Below, piece by piece: positions 18,415 through 27,717 of a stretch of DNA of 64,000 nt. Both the position numbers and the translations under genes were made by a program. Under the pieces are notes generated by a model that saw only the letters and a list, made by a program, of their open reading frames with translations, had not been told where the DNA came from and searched no databases. The stretch lies in NCBI GenBank assembly GCA_025060615.1, contig JANXBS010000016.1, positions 1-64,000 of the forward strand. Reading direction: 5' to 3'. This DNA is from Anaerolineae bacterium (GTDB lineage: Bacteria; Chloroflexota; Anaerolineae; DUEN01). The first letter of the stretch is position 1. Each line of letters opens with the position of its first letter.

Positions 18415-19715
18415 GGCACTCCTACGTGGATGAGCACGCGGTCAATGTAGTTGTTTTCGGCGCTAATCTCCACCCACTCGTGGATGAGCGCTCCCCAGGC
18501 GAAGATCGCCTCGCGCGGTGGCTTGTCCACCAGTTCGATCGCGCCGTAGACCAGCCCTCGCCTGCCAGGCGGCAGGTACCATTGCTCGCGCCCGTCTATG
18601 ATGCGCCGCTCTAGGTCCTCTGGTCGGCCGACCGCCCAGCGATACGGAAAGTCGGTCTGGGACACGTCGAAGCGGATGCCGAAGCGCCAAACGCCCGCCT
18701 GCTCGTAAAAGCTGTCGTCACCGGTCTTCACAGCCAGCGTGTTGAAGTTCTCGTTGCTGCGGTAGACGGTGCCAGGCCAGGGGCCGGCTGTGCGGATGGG
18801 GACCTTGCCGTAATTCTCAACGACAGTGGTGAAGACGATGCGGCTGCCCAGGGGCACCCATAGCTCGCTTCCCACGGCGCCCTGCCAGTGGATCTCGGCA
18901 TTGGGGATGAGCGCGCGGGGTTTGCCTCCCTCGACGATGGTGAGGGTGCTAGTGACCATCACGCGGTTGCCCACAGCATCTCGCGCCTCAGCGACGACCA
19001 CGTACGTGCCATCGGGCGGCGGATCGGCTCCTAGGTCCACGCCGCCATCATAGTCGTAGTAGTGCGGGCCGGCCTCGCCGGGCTTAGCGATGCCGGGCGT
19101 CTCGGCCAGGGGCACGCGCAGATCGGGATCATCCGGGGATGTGAGGTAGACGTTGATCTCGCTCACGTCCTTGTTCAGGAAATAACTGATGCCGACGCGA
19201 TCGGCGATGCCGTCTTGATTGGGTGTGAACGTGGGCGGGACCACGGTGAATTTGCGCAACTCGGGGAGGGTGGTATCGGCCCCTTGGATGACGATGGTCC
19301 CACTGACCGATTCGGTACGTCCCCGCTCGTCGGTAGCCTCGACGGTCCAGGTATAAGAGCCGTCGGGCAGGACGCGGCTCTGAACGATAGCGCGAGTGTA
19401 CTCGTTCTGGAATGTAGTCGTTTCGCTGTCAATGACGCCGCCCCAGTAGACGCTGTACTCGCCGGGAGAGCGATTGCGCTCACGACGGAAGTAGTGGTGC
19501 TGTCCGGCCTGGTCAGTAAAGTAGATGGAAACGCGCGCGTTGCGCCCCAGGCGATAGCGGATCAGCGTGACATCGTCCTCGCCATCAGCATTAGGCGAGA
19601 TGACAGCTGGGGTAACGGAGACATCGCTCAGCAACGGGCGCATGGCCTCGACAATGGTGCAGCCAGTTATCGCCAGCGCAACCAGCAAGAGCAGCGGGAA
19701 ATCGCGCATGTTCAT
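18411..19715 (-). CDS. Lipoprotein with FlgD-type Ig-like repeats
   Basis: 434 residues. Signal peptide with lipobox ITGC (Cys19). Two calcium-loop motifs of FlgD-Ig/gliding-type modules are visible: ISPNADGEDDVTLIRY and TPNQDGIADRVGISYF. Each begins a beta-sandwich with a downstream YTWTVEATDERG or GTYVVVAEARDAVG strand. The C-terminal 130 residues (YGKVPIRTAGPWPGTVYRSN onward) are another beta-rich domain of unknown type. Surface-anchored and probably structural or sugar-binding. It is the first gene of the minus-strand set with two GT2 genes, so it may work with the glycan they build. Confidence 0.8.
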   Translation of the reverse strand: MNMRDFPLLLLVALAITGCTIVEAMRPLLSDVSVTPAVISPNADGEDDVTLIRYRLGRNARVSIYFTDQAGQHHYFRRERNRSPGEYSVYWGGVIDSETTTFQNEYTRAIVQSRVLPDGSYTWTVEATDERGRTESVSGTIVIQGADTTLPELRKFTVVPPTFTPNQDGIADRVGISYFLNKDVSEINVYLTSPDDPDLRVPLAETPGIAKPGEAGPHYYDYDGGVDLGADPPPDGTYVVVAEARDAVGNRVMVTSTLTIVEGGKPRALIPNAEIHWQGAVGSELWVPLGSRIVFTTVVENYGKVPIRTAGPWPGTVYRSNENFNTLAVKTGDDSFYEQAGVWRFGIRFDVSQTDFPYRWAVGRPEDLERRIIDGREQWYLPPGRRGLVYGAIELVDKPPREAIFAWGALIHEWVEISAENNYIDRVLIHVGVP

Positions 19716-19760
19716 AATCCAAGTGTACCAAAAAGAGGAGAATAGGACAACTGGGCAACC

Positions 19761-19789
19761 TTGACAGAGACTTCTTGCGAGAGTAATAT
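19761..19789 (+). promoter_or_regulatory. Candidate promoter of the URO-D family gene
   Basis: TTGACA (19761-19766), a 17-base spacer and TAATAT (19784-19789). A start point some 7 bases on leaves about a 112-base 5' leader before the ATG at 19909, which is preceded by AGGAAGGAGGG. No riboswitch fold was recognised in the leader. Confidence 0.55.
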
Positions 19790-19908
19790 GGACGATGAAG
19801 GCCTACGGTTGGGCATAGCATCGGGTTGACCGGTTATCGGTAGTCCTCCAACTCCTCAGCCTCGATCCGGCGACAGACAACAATTGAGCAGGAAGGAGGG
19901 TCTTCATA

Positions 19909-21189
19909 ATGCTTACCTCGCGCGAGCGTGTCCAACTGGCGCTGAACCATCGGGAGCCTGATCGCGTGCCGCTCGACTTGGGGGGCAGCGCCGTGACAGG
20001 CATGCAGGTTCACTCCGTGTACCAGCTCCGGCAGGCGCTGAAGCTCGATCCACCTGGCACCCCTGTCAAGGTAATCGAGCCGTACCAGATGTTAGGTGAG
20101 ATCAAACCCGATCTGATGGAAGCGCTGGGCGTGGACGTGGTCCCGCTCACCTCCCCAAAGACCCTTTTCGGATTCAGAAACGAGGGATGGAAACCATGGA
20201 CGCTCTTTGATGGGACACCGGTCCTAGTGCCTGAGGGGTTCAACACCGAGCCGGAGCCCAATGGCGACATCCTGATGTACCCAGAGGGAGATCGCTCGGC
20301 TCCGCCCAGCGGCCGCATGCCCAAGGGCGGCTTTTACTTCGACACCATCATCCGTCAGCCGCCAATTGATGAATCCCGACTGAACCCTGAGGACAACCTG
20401 GAGGAGTTCACGCCGATCTCAGACGAGGACCTGGACTACTTTGGGCGCGAGGCCGAGCGGCTATACACGGAGACGGATAAGGCGATCCTGGCCAGCTTCG
20501 GCGGCACCAGTTTCGGCGATATCGCTCTGGTCCCCGCGCCATGGCTGAAATACCCGAAGGGCATTCGCGACGTCGAGGAATGGTACATCAGCACGATAAC
20601 GCGGCGGGACTACGTCTACAAGGTGTTTGAGCGCCAATGCGAGATCGCGCTGGCAAACCTGGAGAAGATCTACCGCGTGGTGGGCGATCGCATCACCGCC
20701 GTATTCGTGACCGGCACCGACTTTGGAACGCAGATCGGCCCGTTTGTCTCGCCGGAGACATATCGGAAGCTCTACCAGCCGTTTCATAAGCAGATCAACG
20801 ACTGGATTCACCGACACACGTCATGGAAGACGTTCATCCACTCCTGTGGCTCGGTGGCCGCGCTCATCCCCGATTTCATCGAAGCCGGCTTTGACATCCT
20901 AAACCCGGTGCAGACATCGGCTGCCGATATGGACCCGCAATGGCTTAAGGAGCGCTTCGGCGATCGCATCGTCTTCTGGGGCGGCGGTGTAGACACCCAG
21001 CGTACGCTCCCGTTTGGCACGCCAGAGCAGGTGCGCGCCGAGGTGCGTGAGCGCATCCGCATCTTCGGCCGCGGGGGCGGCTTTGTCTTCAACACCATCC
21101 ACAACGTGCAAGCGCGAGTCCCAGTGCAAAACCTGTTAGCGCTATATGAAGCCGTGCGGGAGTACGGGCAGTACCCGCTCGGCAGTTGA
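19909..21189 (+). CDS. Uroporphyrinogen decarboxylase (URO-D) superfamily protein
   Basis: 426 residues. It opens with SRERVQLALNHREPDRVPLD, the usual start of the MtaA/MtbA-like URO-D branch rather than haem HemE. The middle has VTGTDFGTQIGPFVSPETYR and the end has HSCGSVAALIPDFIEAGFDI and WGGGVDTQRTLPFGTPEQV. The HxCG motif is a zinc site in corrinoid methyltransferases of this superfamily. Likely a methyltransferase or decarboxylase of unknown substrate, not haem synthesis. It is monocistronic behind its own promoter. Confidence 0.85.
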   Translation: MLTSRERVQLALNHREPDRVPLDLGGSAVTGMQVHSVYQLRQALKLDPPGTPVKVIEPYQMLGEIKPDLMEALGVDVVPLTSPKTLFGFRNEGWKPWTLFDGTPVLVPEGFNTEPEPNGDILMYPEGDRSAPPSGRMPKGGFYFDTIIRQPPIDESRLNPEDNLEEFTPISDEDLDYFGREAERLYTETDKAILASFGGTSFGDIALVPAPWLKYPKGIRDVEEWYISTITRRDYVYKVFERQCEIALANLEKIYRVVGDRITAVFVTGTDFGTQIGPFVSPETYRKLYQPFHKQINDWIHRHTSWKTFIHSCGSVAALIPDFIEAGFDILNPVQTSAADMDPQWLKERFGDRIVFWGGGVDTQRTLPFGTPEQVRAEVRERIRIFGRGGGFVFNTIHNVQARVPVQNLLALYEAVREYGQYPLGS

Positions 21190-21435
21190 GCCCTGTCACG
21201 CCCAAAAAGCTTCCGTCTCCCCAGTCTCTCATACTTTTTCAGCTAGTAGAACCTCGGTTGGCCAGGCACACGCATCGTTTGTCGAACAAAAGCCCTTGCC
21301 CCTCGCTGCTGGAAGCAAGCCATTGCGCATGCACCCACTGGCCGCTTTTCATAGCCAATCGGCCAACTTAATGTTATAATGCTACGTGCAACTCGATCTT
21401 TTGCAAGCGTCTGTAGCCTTCTTTTGACGTAAGTC

Positions 21436-21804
21436 ATGGATGCGGAGACCTTTGAGCGTCTCGTGGCCGAGGCCCTGGACGCGCTCCCTGAGTTCTTCCT
21501 GGAGAAGCTAGATAATGTCGTGATAGTGGTGGAGGACTGGCCAGACCGAGAGACGATGCGGCTGGCTGGGGTGAGATCGCGTACGGAGCTGCTGGGATTT
21601 TACCACGGCGTGCCGCTGACAGAGCGGACCAGCGGCTACAACCTGATCGTGCCAGACCGGATCAGCATCTACCGGCGCCCGATCGAGCTCCAATGCCATA
21701 CCCCGGAGGAAGTGCGGGAGACCGTCCAGCGTGTGCTCCGCCACGAGATCGCACACCATTTCGGCCTAGATGATGACCGACTACAGGAGATCGGGGCGTA
21801 TTGA
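21436..21804 (+). CDS. Minimal zincin-type metallopeptidase
   Basis: 122 residues, the whole length of the small zincin family (PF06262-like). The zinc motif RHEIAHHFGLDDDRL gives HExxH with a downstream Asp as probable third ligand. It begins MDAETFERLVAEALDALPEF, matching family N-termini. Intracellular and without a signal peptide. The substrate is unknown. No clear ribosome binding site precedes the ATG; a TATAAT at 21375-21380 may be its -10 element, though without a convincing -35. A lipoprotein gene follows after 37 bases. Confidence 0.85.
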   Translation: MDAETFERLVAEALDALPEFFLEKLDNVVIVVEDWPDRETMRLAGVRSRTELLGFYHGVPLTERTSGYNLIVPDRISIYRRPIELQCHTPEEVRETVQRVLRHEIAHHFGLDDDRLQEIGAY

Positions 21805-21841
21805 CCTCGCCTCCCCCATTTGGATCGCCCAGGAGGCGCAT

Positions 21842-23149
21842 ATGAAACAGAGACCATGGCTGCTGGCCCTCCTCGCCCTCTTCGTGTGGCTGGGCATCGC
21901 CGGCTGTACCGAGGAAGAGGTGAGCCAGCTTCTGACCGCCGTTCCCACGCTAATGGCCCCTACGCCATCGGCCACGCTAGGGCCTCCTGTCGTGATAGAC
22001 GCACGCGTGCGCGAAGTGTCTCCCTTGCTGAGCTCAATTGCCATTGACGGAGCTCAAGATTTTCAGTACGTCGTCATAGATGACAGGACTGAAATCGTCG
22101 GCCCAGGAGGCCGCCCTCTGGGCCTTCGCGACATCCACTCTGATGATGTCATCACCGTCTCCGGCCCCCCTGTAGGCGATGGCCATGCGCTGCTAGCCAT
22201 GCGCATCGTTGTGCGGCCAGCCCTGATGTTACATTCGGCAGGGGAAGCACCTGAACCGGCTGAGATGGTCATCTCTCGCTTCTTCCAGGCGGTGAACGAT
22301 GGTGATGTGAGGCGCGCCTTGCAGCTTATCTCGCCGGCGGCGCGCGCCCAGCAGGGCCAGGACGTTTGGGAGGCTCGGCTGCGCGCAGTTCAGGAGATCC
22401 GCCTGCTTAGCATTGCTCAGATCAACCAGGCCACTTGGAACTCTAACTGGCAAGAATACCTGGTCACCGCTCGTGTGACGGCCGAGCCCGGTGAGTGGGA
22501 TCCTGGGCTTAATCGCCGATACGTGGACGTGGTACGCGGCACTGGTGGGCCTTGGTTGATCCTAGACATCCGACGCGAGCCAGGAACCCCGATTCAGCTC
22601 GTCCGTCTGGAAGGCACATTGGCTGGCCTGGACCAGGAACAGCGTACCTTGACAATACAACCGCAAGAAGGAGAGCCTCGCACAGTTAGCCTATCCGAAC
22701 ATACGCAGATCGTATCCGCAGATGGCTGGTCGTTGAGCCTGGGCGAGTTGGAGCCGGGAGTGGTGTTAGCGGTGGAAGGCCTCCCTGCTGCTGAGGGGGG
22801 AATCTTCCCTGATCGTGTAACCGTCTACGGAGCGCCAGGGCGGCCTACCATACACTTGGAGCCAGCCGAAGGGAGCATCGGGCAGTCGGTCCACATCCGA
22901 GGCGAGAACTGGCCCGCAGGCGTCCAGCTCAAGGTGTATGTGACCGTGCCCACGGCCACATTTCAACCCAAACCGATCGCTGAGGGCACGACGGAAGCCG
23001 ACGGTCGGTTTGACATAGCCGTGACGATCCCTACGCGCTGGCCTGATGATTCTCCCGTGACCGAGAAGGTGCTTGATGTGGTAGTCACCACCTCTGATTA
23101 CACCACGAGGGCAAGAGCGCGGTTCAAAGTGACCGCTTATGGACCGTAG
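21842..23149 (+). CDS. Predicted lipoprotein with beta-rich (DUF5666-like) repeats
   Basis: 435 residues from the ATG at 21842, which has AGGAGG seven bases upstream. Lipobox IAGC (Cys21). A Thr-Pro-rich linker is followed by two related beta modules: VDARVREVSPLLSSIAIDG with RTEIVGPGG, and VRLEGTLAGLDQEQRTLTIQ with HTQIVSADG. Between them lies a helical stretch (MVISRFFQAVNDGDVRRALQ) like an NTF2-type fold. The C-terminus has SIGQSVHIRGENWPAGVQLK, an Ig-like carbohydrate or surface module. Exported and membrane-anchored; function unknown. Confidence 0.75.
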   Translation: MKQRPWLLALLALFVWLGIAGCTEEEVSQLLTAVPTLMAPTPSATLGPPVVIDARVREVSPLLSSIAIDGAQDFQYVVIDDRTEIVGPGGRPLGLRDIHSDDVITVSGPPVGDGHALLAMRIVVRPALMLHSAGEAPEPAEMVISRFFQAVNDGDVRRALQLISPAARAQQGQDVWEARLRAVQEIRLLSIAQINQATWNSNWQEYLVTARVTAEPGEWDPGLNRRYVDVVRGTGGPWLILDIRREPGTPIQLVRLEGTLAGLDQEQRTLTIQPQEGEPRTVSLSEHTQIVSADGWSLSLGELEPGVVLAVEGLPAAEGGIFPDRVTVYGAPGRPTIHLEPAEGSIGQSVHIRGENWPAGVQLKVYVTVPTATFQPKPIAEGTTEADGRFDIAVTIPTRWPDDSPVTEKVLDVVVTTSDYTTRARARFKVTAYGP

Positions 23150-23282
23150 TTGTCTGGTCGGCGCGCTTGTGAAGAAAGCGGTGGGATGAGGACTGATCTC
23201 GTTGCTGGCTCTACTTGTGCCGGGGAGCGCTGTGATTCGCAAAATAAATTACGAAGATAGTGCCGAGGGACAGTAGGACGGG

Positions 23283-24659
23283 ATGGTTATGAAGCGAGCG
23301 CGACCACGGTGGCACGTTGCCTATCTGCTAGCGTTGTTGATTTGGCTCCTCTCTATCATAGGCGCGATGGCCTCCGGCCCATGGCAAGAGGCGGAGGATG
23401 AGGGGCCTCGGGTGGATGTGCTCACCTTTAAGGGCCCGGTGACCCCCGTCCTGGTCAGCTACATCGAACGCGGCATCGCCCAGGCCGAACGCGATGGGGC
23501 TGTGGCGCTCATCCTCCAGCTTGACACACCTGGCGGCTCCGTAGATCTGACTGGAGAGATCACCCGCCGCATGCGCAACGCAAACGTGCCTATCGTGGTC
23601 TATGTCACCCCAGTGGGTGCTCACGCGGGCTCGGCCGGCACTTTCATCACGCTAGCTGCTCACCTGGCCGCCATGGCCCCTGGCACCCGTATCGGTGCCG
23701 CCAGCCCGGTGGCGATGGAAGGCCAGGAGATCCCGGAGACCGTCCGGCGCAAGATCACTCAGGATCTGATCGCCGACTTAGAAAACATGACCAAACGGCG
23801 TGGCGAGAAGGCTACCCAATGGGCCATTCGAGCCGTGGAGGAGGCAGAGGTGGCCACGGCGGATGAGGCGCTGGAGTTAGGGGTGATTGATATCATCGCC
23901 ACGGATCTGAACGATCTGCTTCGCCAGTTGGACGGACGCACCGTGGAGGTAAGAGGCCGCACGATGACGCTGAAAACCATCGGTGCCCAGGTCCGTCACA
24001 TCCCGCTGGGCGCGCTGGAGAGCTTTTTGAACGCCATCACCACCCCGACAATCGCCGCGATCCTGCTCACATTGGGGCTGAACGCCATCCTGTTTGAGCT
24101 GTCCAATCCTGGAGGGTATGTGGCCGGAATCGTCGGAGCAGTAGCGTTGCTGTTGGCCTTCTACGCGCTAGGCGCCCTCGACGCCAACTGGACCGGCTTG
24201 GGATTCATTGTGCTGGCTTTTGTCCTCTTCGTGTTAGACATCAAAGCGCCAACGCATGGCCTGCTCACCCTGGCGGGCATTGTCTCGTTTGTAATCGGCG
24301 CAGCCATCCTTTTCAACGTGCCCAGCGTGGAGGTACCCTGGCCGACCATCATCTCCCTTTCGCTAGCGACGGCCGCTTTCTTCGCCTTTGCTGTCGCCAA
24401 GGCGATCGGCGCGCAGCGTCGTCCAGCCGTCACCGGCCTCGAGGGAATCATCGGTCAACAAGCGATCGCCCGCACCGACCTGAATCCCAGCGGCACTGTA
24501 TTTCTTCAGGGAGAGCTCTGGCAGGCGGTGGCGCAGAATGAGGCCATCTCGGCGGGTGAAACGGTTCAAGTCGTCGGCCGGGAAGGATTCCGCCTGATTG
24601 TACGCAGCGCGCGCCAAAACAGCGTCTCCGGATCAACAAGCCCTTTGGAGAAGAGCTAG
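23283..24659 (+). CDS. NfeD-family membrane serine protease (ClpP class)
   Basis: 458 residues. A signal/membrane helix is followed by a ClpP-fold protease domain. The predicted catalytic dyad is Ser117 in GAHAGSAGTF and Lys157 in PETVRRKITQ; the 40-residue spacing matches the Ser-Lys pair of the archaeal 1510 protease. Four membrane helices follow (about 255-375). The C-terminal soluble NfeD OB domain (GLEGIIGQQAIARTDLNPSG) completes a full-length fusion of protease and NfeD. Such proteins act on stomatin-like membrane proteins. No stomatin gene is adjacent here. Confidence 0.92.
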   Translation: MVMKRARPRWHVAYLLALLIWLLSIIGAMASGPWQEAEDEGPRVDVLTFKGPVTPVLVSYIERGIAQAERDGAVALILQLDTPGGSVDLTGEITRRMRNANVPIVVYVTPVGAHAGSAGTFITLAAHLAAMAPGTRIGAASPVAMEGQEIPETVRRKITQDLIADLENMTKRRGEKATQWAIRAVEEAEVATADEALELGVIDIIATDLNDLLRQLDGRTVEVRGRTMTLKTIGAQVRHIPLGALESFLNAITTPTIAAILLTLGLNAILFELSNPGGYVAGIVGAVALLLAFYALGALDANWTGLGFIVLAFVLFVLDIKAPTHGLLTLAGIVSFVIGAAILFNVPSVEVPWPTIISLSLATAAFFAFAVAKAIGAQRRPAVTGLEGIIGQQAIARTDLNPSGTVFLQGELWQAVAQNEAISAGETVQVVGREGFRLIVRSARQNSVSGSTSPLEKS

Positions 24660-24727
24660 CTTTGCTACCTCCGCTGGGGCGCCCGTTCACCTCTGAGTCC
24701 CTCTTCCGAGAGGAGCACGTCTCGCCT

Positions 24728-25537
24728 TTACGAGCGAGCAGCGGTGATCGCCGAGACGGCCGCTATGAGTAAGGCCAAAGCGATCGCGAGGATGACCGCG
24801 CGGCGGGTTGGCGAGCTGGCATCTATCAGCCGAACAGGGCCATCCAGATAGTCATGAGGCATCATGTAGGCCGGGGCCAGCCCATAACCTAGCAAGAAGC
24901 CAGAGATCAGCCCGCCGATGTGTCCCCAGTTGTCAATGCCGGGCGTGCTGATGCCGATCAGCAGGTTGATGACCACGATCATCACCATGCTGCTCAAGTA
25001 TGCGCGACCGCGCCGCCCAAACAGCTCACGGTAGCGCAGAAAATAGGCCACCAGCGTCCCCACCAGTCCGAAGATCGCGCCCGAGGCTCCGGCTGAAAGC
25101 TCTCCACCCCAGGCATAGCTGGCCGTCGCCCCGTATACCGCAGTCAGCAGGTAGATGGTCAGGAAGCGGGCCCGCCCATAGAGGCGCTCGACTTCCGGCC
25201 CTAGCTGCCATAGTGCGTACGTGTTGAACAGCAGATGCATAAGGCTTACGTGCAGGAAGTTAGCTGTGAGGAGCCGCCAGAATTCGCCATCGGCGATGAG
25301 TTGGTTGACCTTGGCGCCAAATATGATCAAGACCGGGGTGCTGATCCCCAAGCTTCCGGCCAATAGTCCCCCTCCCCGAGCGGTGGTGACGGCCATCATC
25401 GCCAGGCAGATGGCGACGTTTGCGCTCAGGATGACCCAACTCCACAGGGGCTGGCTCAGCGGGATGGCCACCATCGCCCGCTCCGGGTGTGCTGCAAGGG
25501 TTTCCGTCTGCTCTCCAGCCGATAGAGGGTCGTTCAT
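24728..25537 (-). CDS. Rhomboid-family intramembrane serine protease
   Basis: 269 residues from the ATG at 25537, chosen because it overlaps the gmk stop as ATGA; a longer frame to 25567 would overlap gmk more. Six or seven membrane helices. Catalytic Ser152 in GASGAIFGLVG and His206 in WGHIGGLISGF, with HLLFNTYALW in the conserved TM2 region. It cleaves within membranes. Pairing with gmk looks like operon economy rather than a functional link. Confidence 0.9.
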   Translation of the reverse strand: MNDPLSAGEQTETLAAHPERAMVAIPLSQPLWSWVILSANVAICLAMMAVTTARGGGLLAGSLGISTPVLIIFGAKVNQLIADGEFWRLLTANFLHVSLMHLLFNTYALWQLGPEVERLYGRARFLTIYLLTAVYGATASYAWGGELSAGASGAIFGLVGTLVAYFLRYRELFGRRGRAYLSSMVMIVVINLLIGISTPGIDNWGHIGGLISGFLLGYGLAPAYMMPHDYLDGPVRLIDASSPTRRAVILAIALALLIAAVSAITAARS

Positions 25538-26181
25538 AAGATCACCGGCTCCCAATCCACTCGGCATTTCTCGGCCTGAATGATCGCGACCACTTGCTGC
25601 ACTGTCTCGTCCAGCCGGCCTTGGCGGTTGATGACTACGTAATCGAACTCGGGCACGCGCAGCATCTCCTGACGGGCGGTGGCGATCCGCATTTTCAGCT
25701 CATCTGGCGACTCAGTCTTACGGCTGCTCAACCGTTCGATCAGATCCTGCTCCGATTCTGGCATCAGGAAGATCGTCACCGCTTGCGGGATGAGGCGACG
25801 GACGGTGGCCGCGCCTTGGACATCGAGGCGCATGAGCACATCCTGGCCACTGGCTAGCGCCTGGCGGACGTGGCGTTTAGGGACTCCCTTATAATCGCCG
25901 TAGACGATGGCATACTCAAGCAGCTCATCGCGTTCGATCATGTCTATGAACTCGGCTTTGGATACAAAGTAATAGTCCACTCCATTCACCTCGTTAGGCC
26001 GACGAGGACGGGTAGTAGCGGTGACGACGAAGTGAAAGGGATATCCCATCGCTTTCATACGCGCAAGCGTAGCATCTTTGCCCACACCGGAGGGCCCAGA
26101 CAACACGACTAGGACCGGGCGCGCATTAGCAAAACGAGCGCATAAGGCGTTAATGTCCTCCAGCGGCAACGGCGCGCTCAT
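25534..26181 (-). CDS. gmk: Guanylate kinase
   Basis: 215 residues. P-loop LSGPSGVGKDAT (29-36). The GMP-binding part has TTRPRRPNEVNGVDYYFVSK and AIVYGDYKGVP. The lid has SSRKTESPDELKMRI and the end has FDYVVINRQGRLDETVQQV. It phosphorylates GMP to GDP in nucleotide synthesis. Ribosome binding site GAGGAGG lies upstream. The P-loop ends KD where most family members have KS/KG, a minor variant. Confidence 0.95.
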   Translation of the reverse strand: MSAPLPLEDINALCARFANARPVLVVLSGPSGVGKDATLARMKAMGYPFHFVVTATTRPRRPNEVNGVDYYFVSKAEFIDMIERDELLEYAIVYGDYKGVPKRHVRQALASGQDVLMRLDVQGAATVRRLIPQAVTIFLMPESEQDLIERLSSRKTESPDELKMRIATARQEMLRVPEFDYVVINRQGRLDETVQQVVAIIQAEKCRVDWEPVIL

Positions 26182-26220
26182 GTGCTCTGTCCATCCTCCT
26201 CGAATCTCATGTTAGAAGTT

Positions 26221-26248
26221 TTGCTTGGAAATCCGCTTTCAGTATAAT
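26221..26248 (+). promoter_or_regulatory. Candidate promoter of the FmdB-family gene
   Basis: TTGCTT (26221-26226), a 16-base spacer and a perfect TATAAT (26243-26248), 31 bases before the ATG at 26280. A small hairpin, AGCAC-CTCA-GTGCT, lies just before the AGGAGG ribosome binding site. Confidence 0.55.
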
Positions 26249-26279
26249 TTGAAGCACCTCAGTGCTCAGGAGGCCTGAC

Positions 26280-26705
26280 ATGCCGATCTACGAATATCGT
26301 TGTCATCATTGCGGGCGGCGCGTCAGCCTATGGTGGCGGACCTTTTCCGAAGCCGAGCGCGGTATTCCCATCTGTCCACGCTGTCAAAGCCGAGACCTGA
26401 CGCGTCTGGTCTCTCGGGTCAGCATGCTGCGCTCCGAGGAAAGCCGTCTGGACGACCTGGCCGACCCCAGCACGTTTGGTGATCTGGATGAGAACGATCC
26501 GCGCTCTATCGGGCGTTGGATGCGCAAGATGAGCCAGGAGATAGGCGAGGACCTGGGCGACGAGTTCAATGAGGTGATCGATCGCCTGGAAGCAGGCCAG
26601 AGCCCAGAGGAGATCGAAAAGGCTATGCCAGGCTTGGCCGGAGGTGAGAGCGACCTGGACAGCGGATCGGATTTCGGGGTCGGCGCCGTCAGCGATGACC
26701 TCTGA
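26280..26705 (+). CDS. FmdB-type zinc ribbon protein
   Basis: 141 residues from the ATG at 26280 (MPIYEYRCHHCGRR), with AGGAGG upstream. A zinc ribbon with CHHCG and CPRCQSRD occupies residues 1-45. The rest is an acidic helical tail with many Asp and Glu and a Gly/Ser-rich end. FmdB ribbons are linked to formamidase/amidase regulation, but in most bacteria their role is unknown. Transcribed alone, divergent from gmk. Confidence 0.8.
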   Translation: MPIYEYRCHHCGRRVSLWWRTFSEAERGIPICPRCQSRDLTRLVSRVSMLRSEESRLDDLADPSTFGDLDENDPRSIGRWMRKMSQEIGEDLGDEFNEVIDRLEAGQSPEEIEKAMPGLAGGESDLDSGSDFGVGAVSDDL

Positions 26706-26722
26706 AACCGTCGTATCACCCT

Positions 26723-27052
26723 CTAAAATTTCTCGAAACGCTCTACGTTCAAGACGAAGACGGTGGCGCCTCCAACTTGGACTTCTACAGGGGTGGGGAT
26801 CTGCAGCTCGCCTGGCTCCATCACCGGTGGCAACGGGGTGACATATTGGGTGCGGGTATGGCAGCTCTCCCGGATGATGGAGAGGCATTCGCTCACTTTC
26901 TGATCCTCTGTGCCAATGAACACGGTGGCATTCCCCTCTCGCAGGAACCCACCGGTCGTGCTGATAATGGTGGCGCTGAACCCGCGTCGCAGCAGGCGAT
27001 CAATCAGGCCGCGGGAATCGTCTGAGTTGACGATAGCCATAATGAGCTTCAT
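26723..27052 (-). CDS. darA: PII-like cyclic-di-AMP receptor (DarA/PstA family)
   Basis: 109 residues, the usual length. It opens MKLIMAIVNSDDSRGLIDRL, then RGFSATIISTTGGFLREGNA, the T- and B-loop region where c-di-AMP binds, and TVFIGTEDQKVSECLSIIRE. It ends VQVGGATVFVLNVERFEKF. It senses cyclic di-AMP; partner proteins are unknown. Six bases downstream of tmk, the same order as tmk-yaaQ(darA) in Bacillus, which supports the call. Confidence 0.92.
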   Translation of the reverse strand: MKLIMAIVNSDDSRGLIDRLLRRGFSATIISTTGGFLREGNATVFIGTEDQKVSECLSIIRESCHTRTQYVTPLPPVMEPGELQIPTPVEVQVGGATVFVLNVERFEKF

Positions 27053-27058
27053 AATCCT

Positions 27059-27715
27059 TTACCTTTCCACCTTGGAATTGAATGCTGAGATGGGCAGCTT
27101 ACAACGTTTCGCGACCTGCTCTCGGATCGCCTGTTGCAGCAATTCGATGGGCTGTCGGGCATCCAACACCAGCCACCGAGGCGATGCGGCCGCCATTCGA
27201 AGATATCCCTCACGCACGCGTTGGTGAAACGCCAGTTGTTCTGCGTCTAGTCGGTTCCATTCCAACGTGGTTGACTGCCGGCGTCGCGCCAGCCCTTCCT
27301 CCACCGGCAGGTCAAGGTAGATGGTTAAATCGGGCCACAATCCTCCAGTGGCAAAGGTGATAATCGTCCCAAGCATGTCCAAGTCCAGCCCCCGCCCATA
27401 TCCCTGGTAGGCCAAGGTCGAGTCTGCATAGCGGTCGCACAGGACTACGCCACCTTTGTTCAGATGGGGTTGGATCACTTGGCGTACCAGTTGCGAGCGC
27501 GCCACTGAGAACAGCAACGCTTCCGCCTCCGGACACATGTCCCTGTGCTCCGGGCTGAGCAGAATCGCTCGGATTTGATCGCCCAAGGGAGTACCACCCG
27601 GCTCTCGAGTGATGAGAACATTATAACCTTGGCAGCTCAACCACTCGCCCAGCAACTGGATCTGTGTGGTCTTGCCACTGCCTTCTGGCCCCTCAAACGT
27701 GATGAACAACCCCAC
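27059..27715 (-). CDS. tmk: Thymidylate kinase
   Basis: 218 residues. P-loop EGPEGSGKTTQ (9-16), the DRX motif LCDRYADSTLAYQGYGRGL, and the lid region LARRRQSTTLEWNRLD. It makes dTDP from dTMP. Starts two bases after the R3H ATPase stop and is followed closely by darA. Confidence 0.95.
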   Translation of the reverse strand: MGLFITFEGPEGSGKTTQIQLLGEWLSCQGYNVLITREPGGTPLGDQIRAILLSPEHRDMCPEAEALLFSVARSQLVRQVIQPHLNKGGVVLCDRYADSTLAYQGYGRGLDLDMLGTIITFATGGLWPDLTIYLDLPVEEGLARRRQSTTLEWNRLDAEQLAFHQRVREGYLRMAAASPRWLVLDARQPIELLQQAIREQVAKRCKLPISAFNSKVER

Positions 27716-27717
27716 TG

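Noticed and set aside
19790-19908. Riboswitch in the URO-D leader
   Set aside because: A corrinoid-linked gene suggested a cobalamin switch, but I could not find the B12 box or its long paired core in 119 bases.
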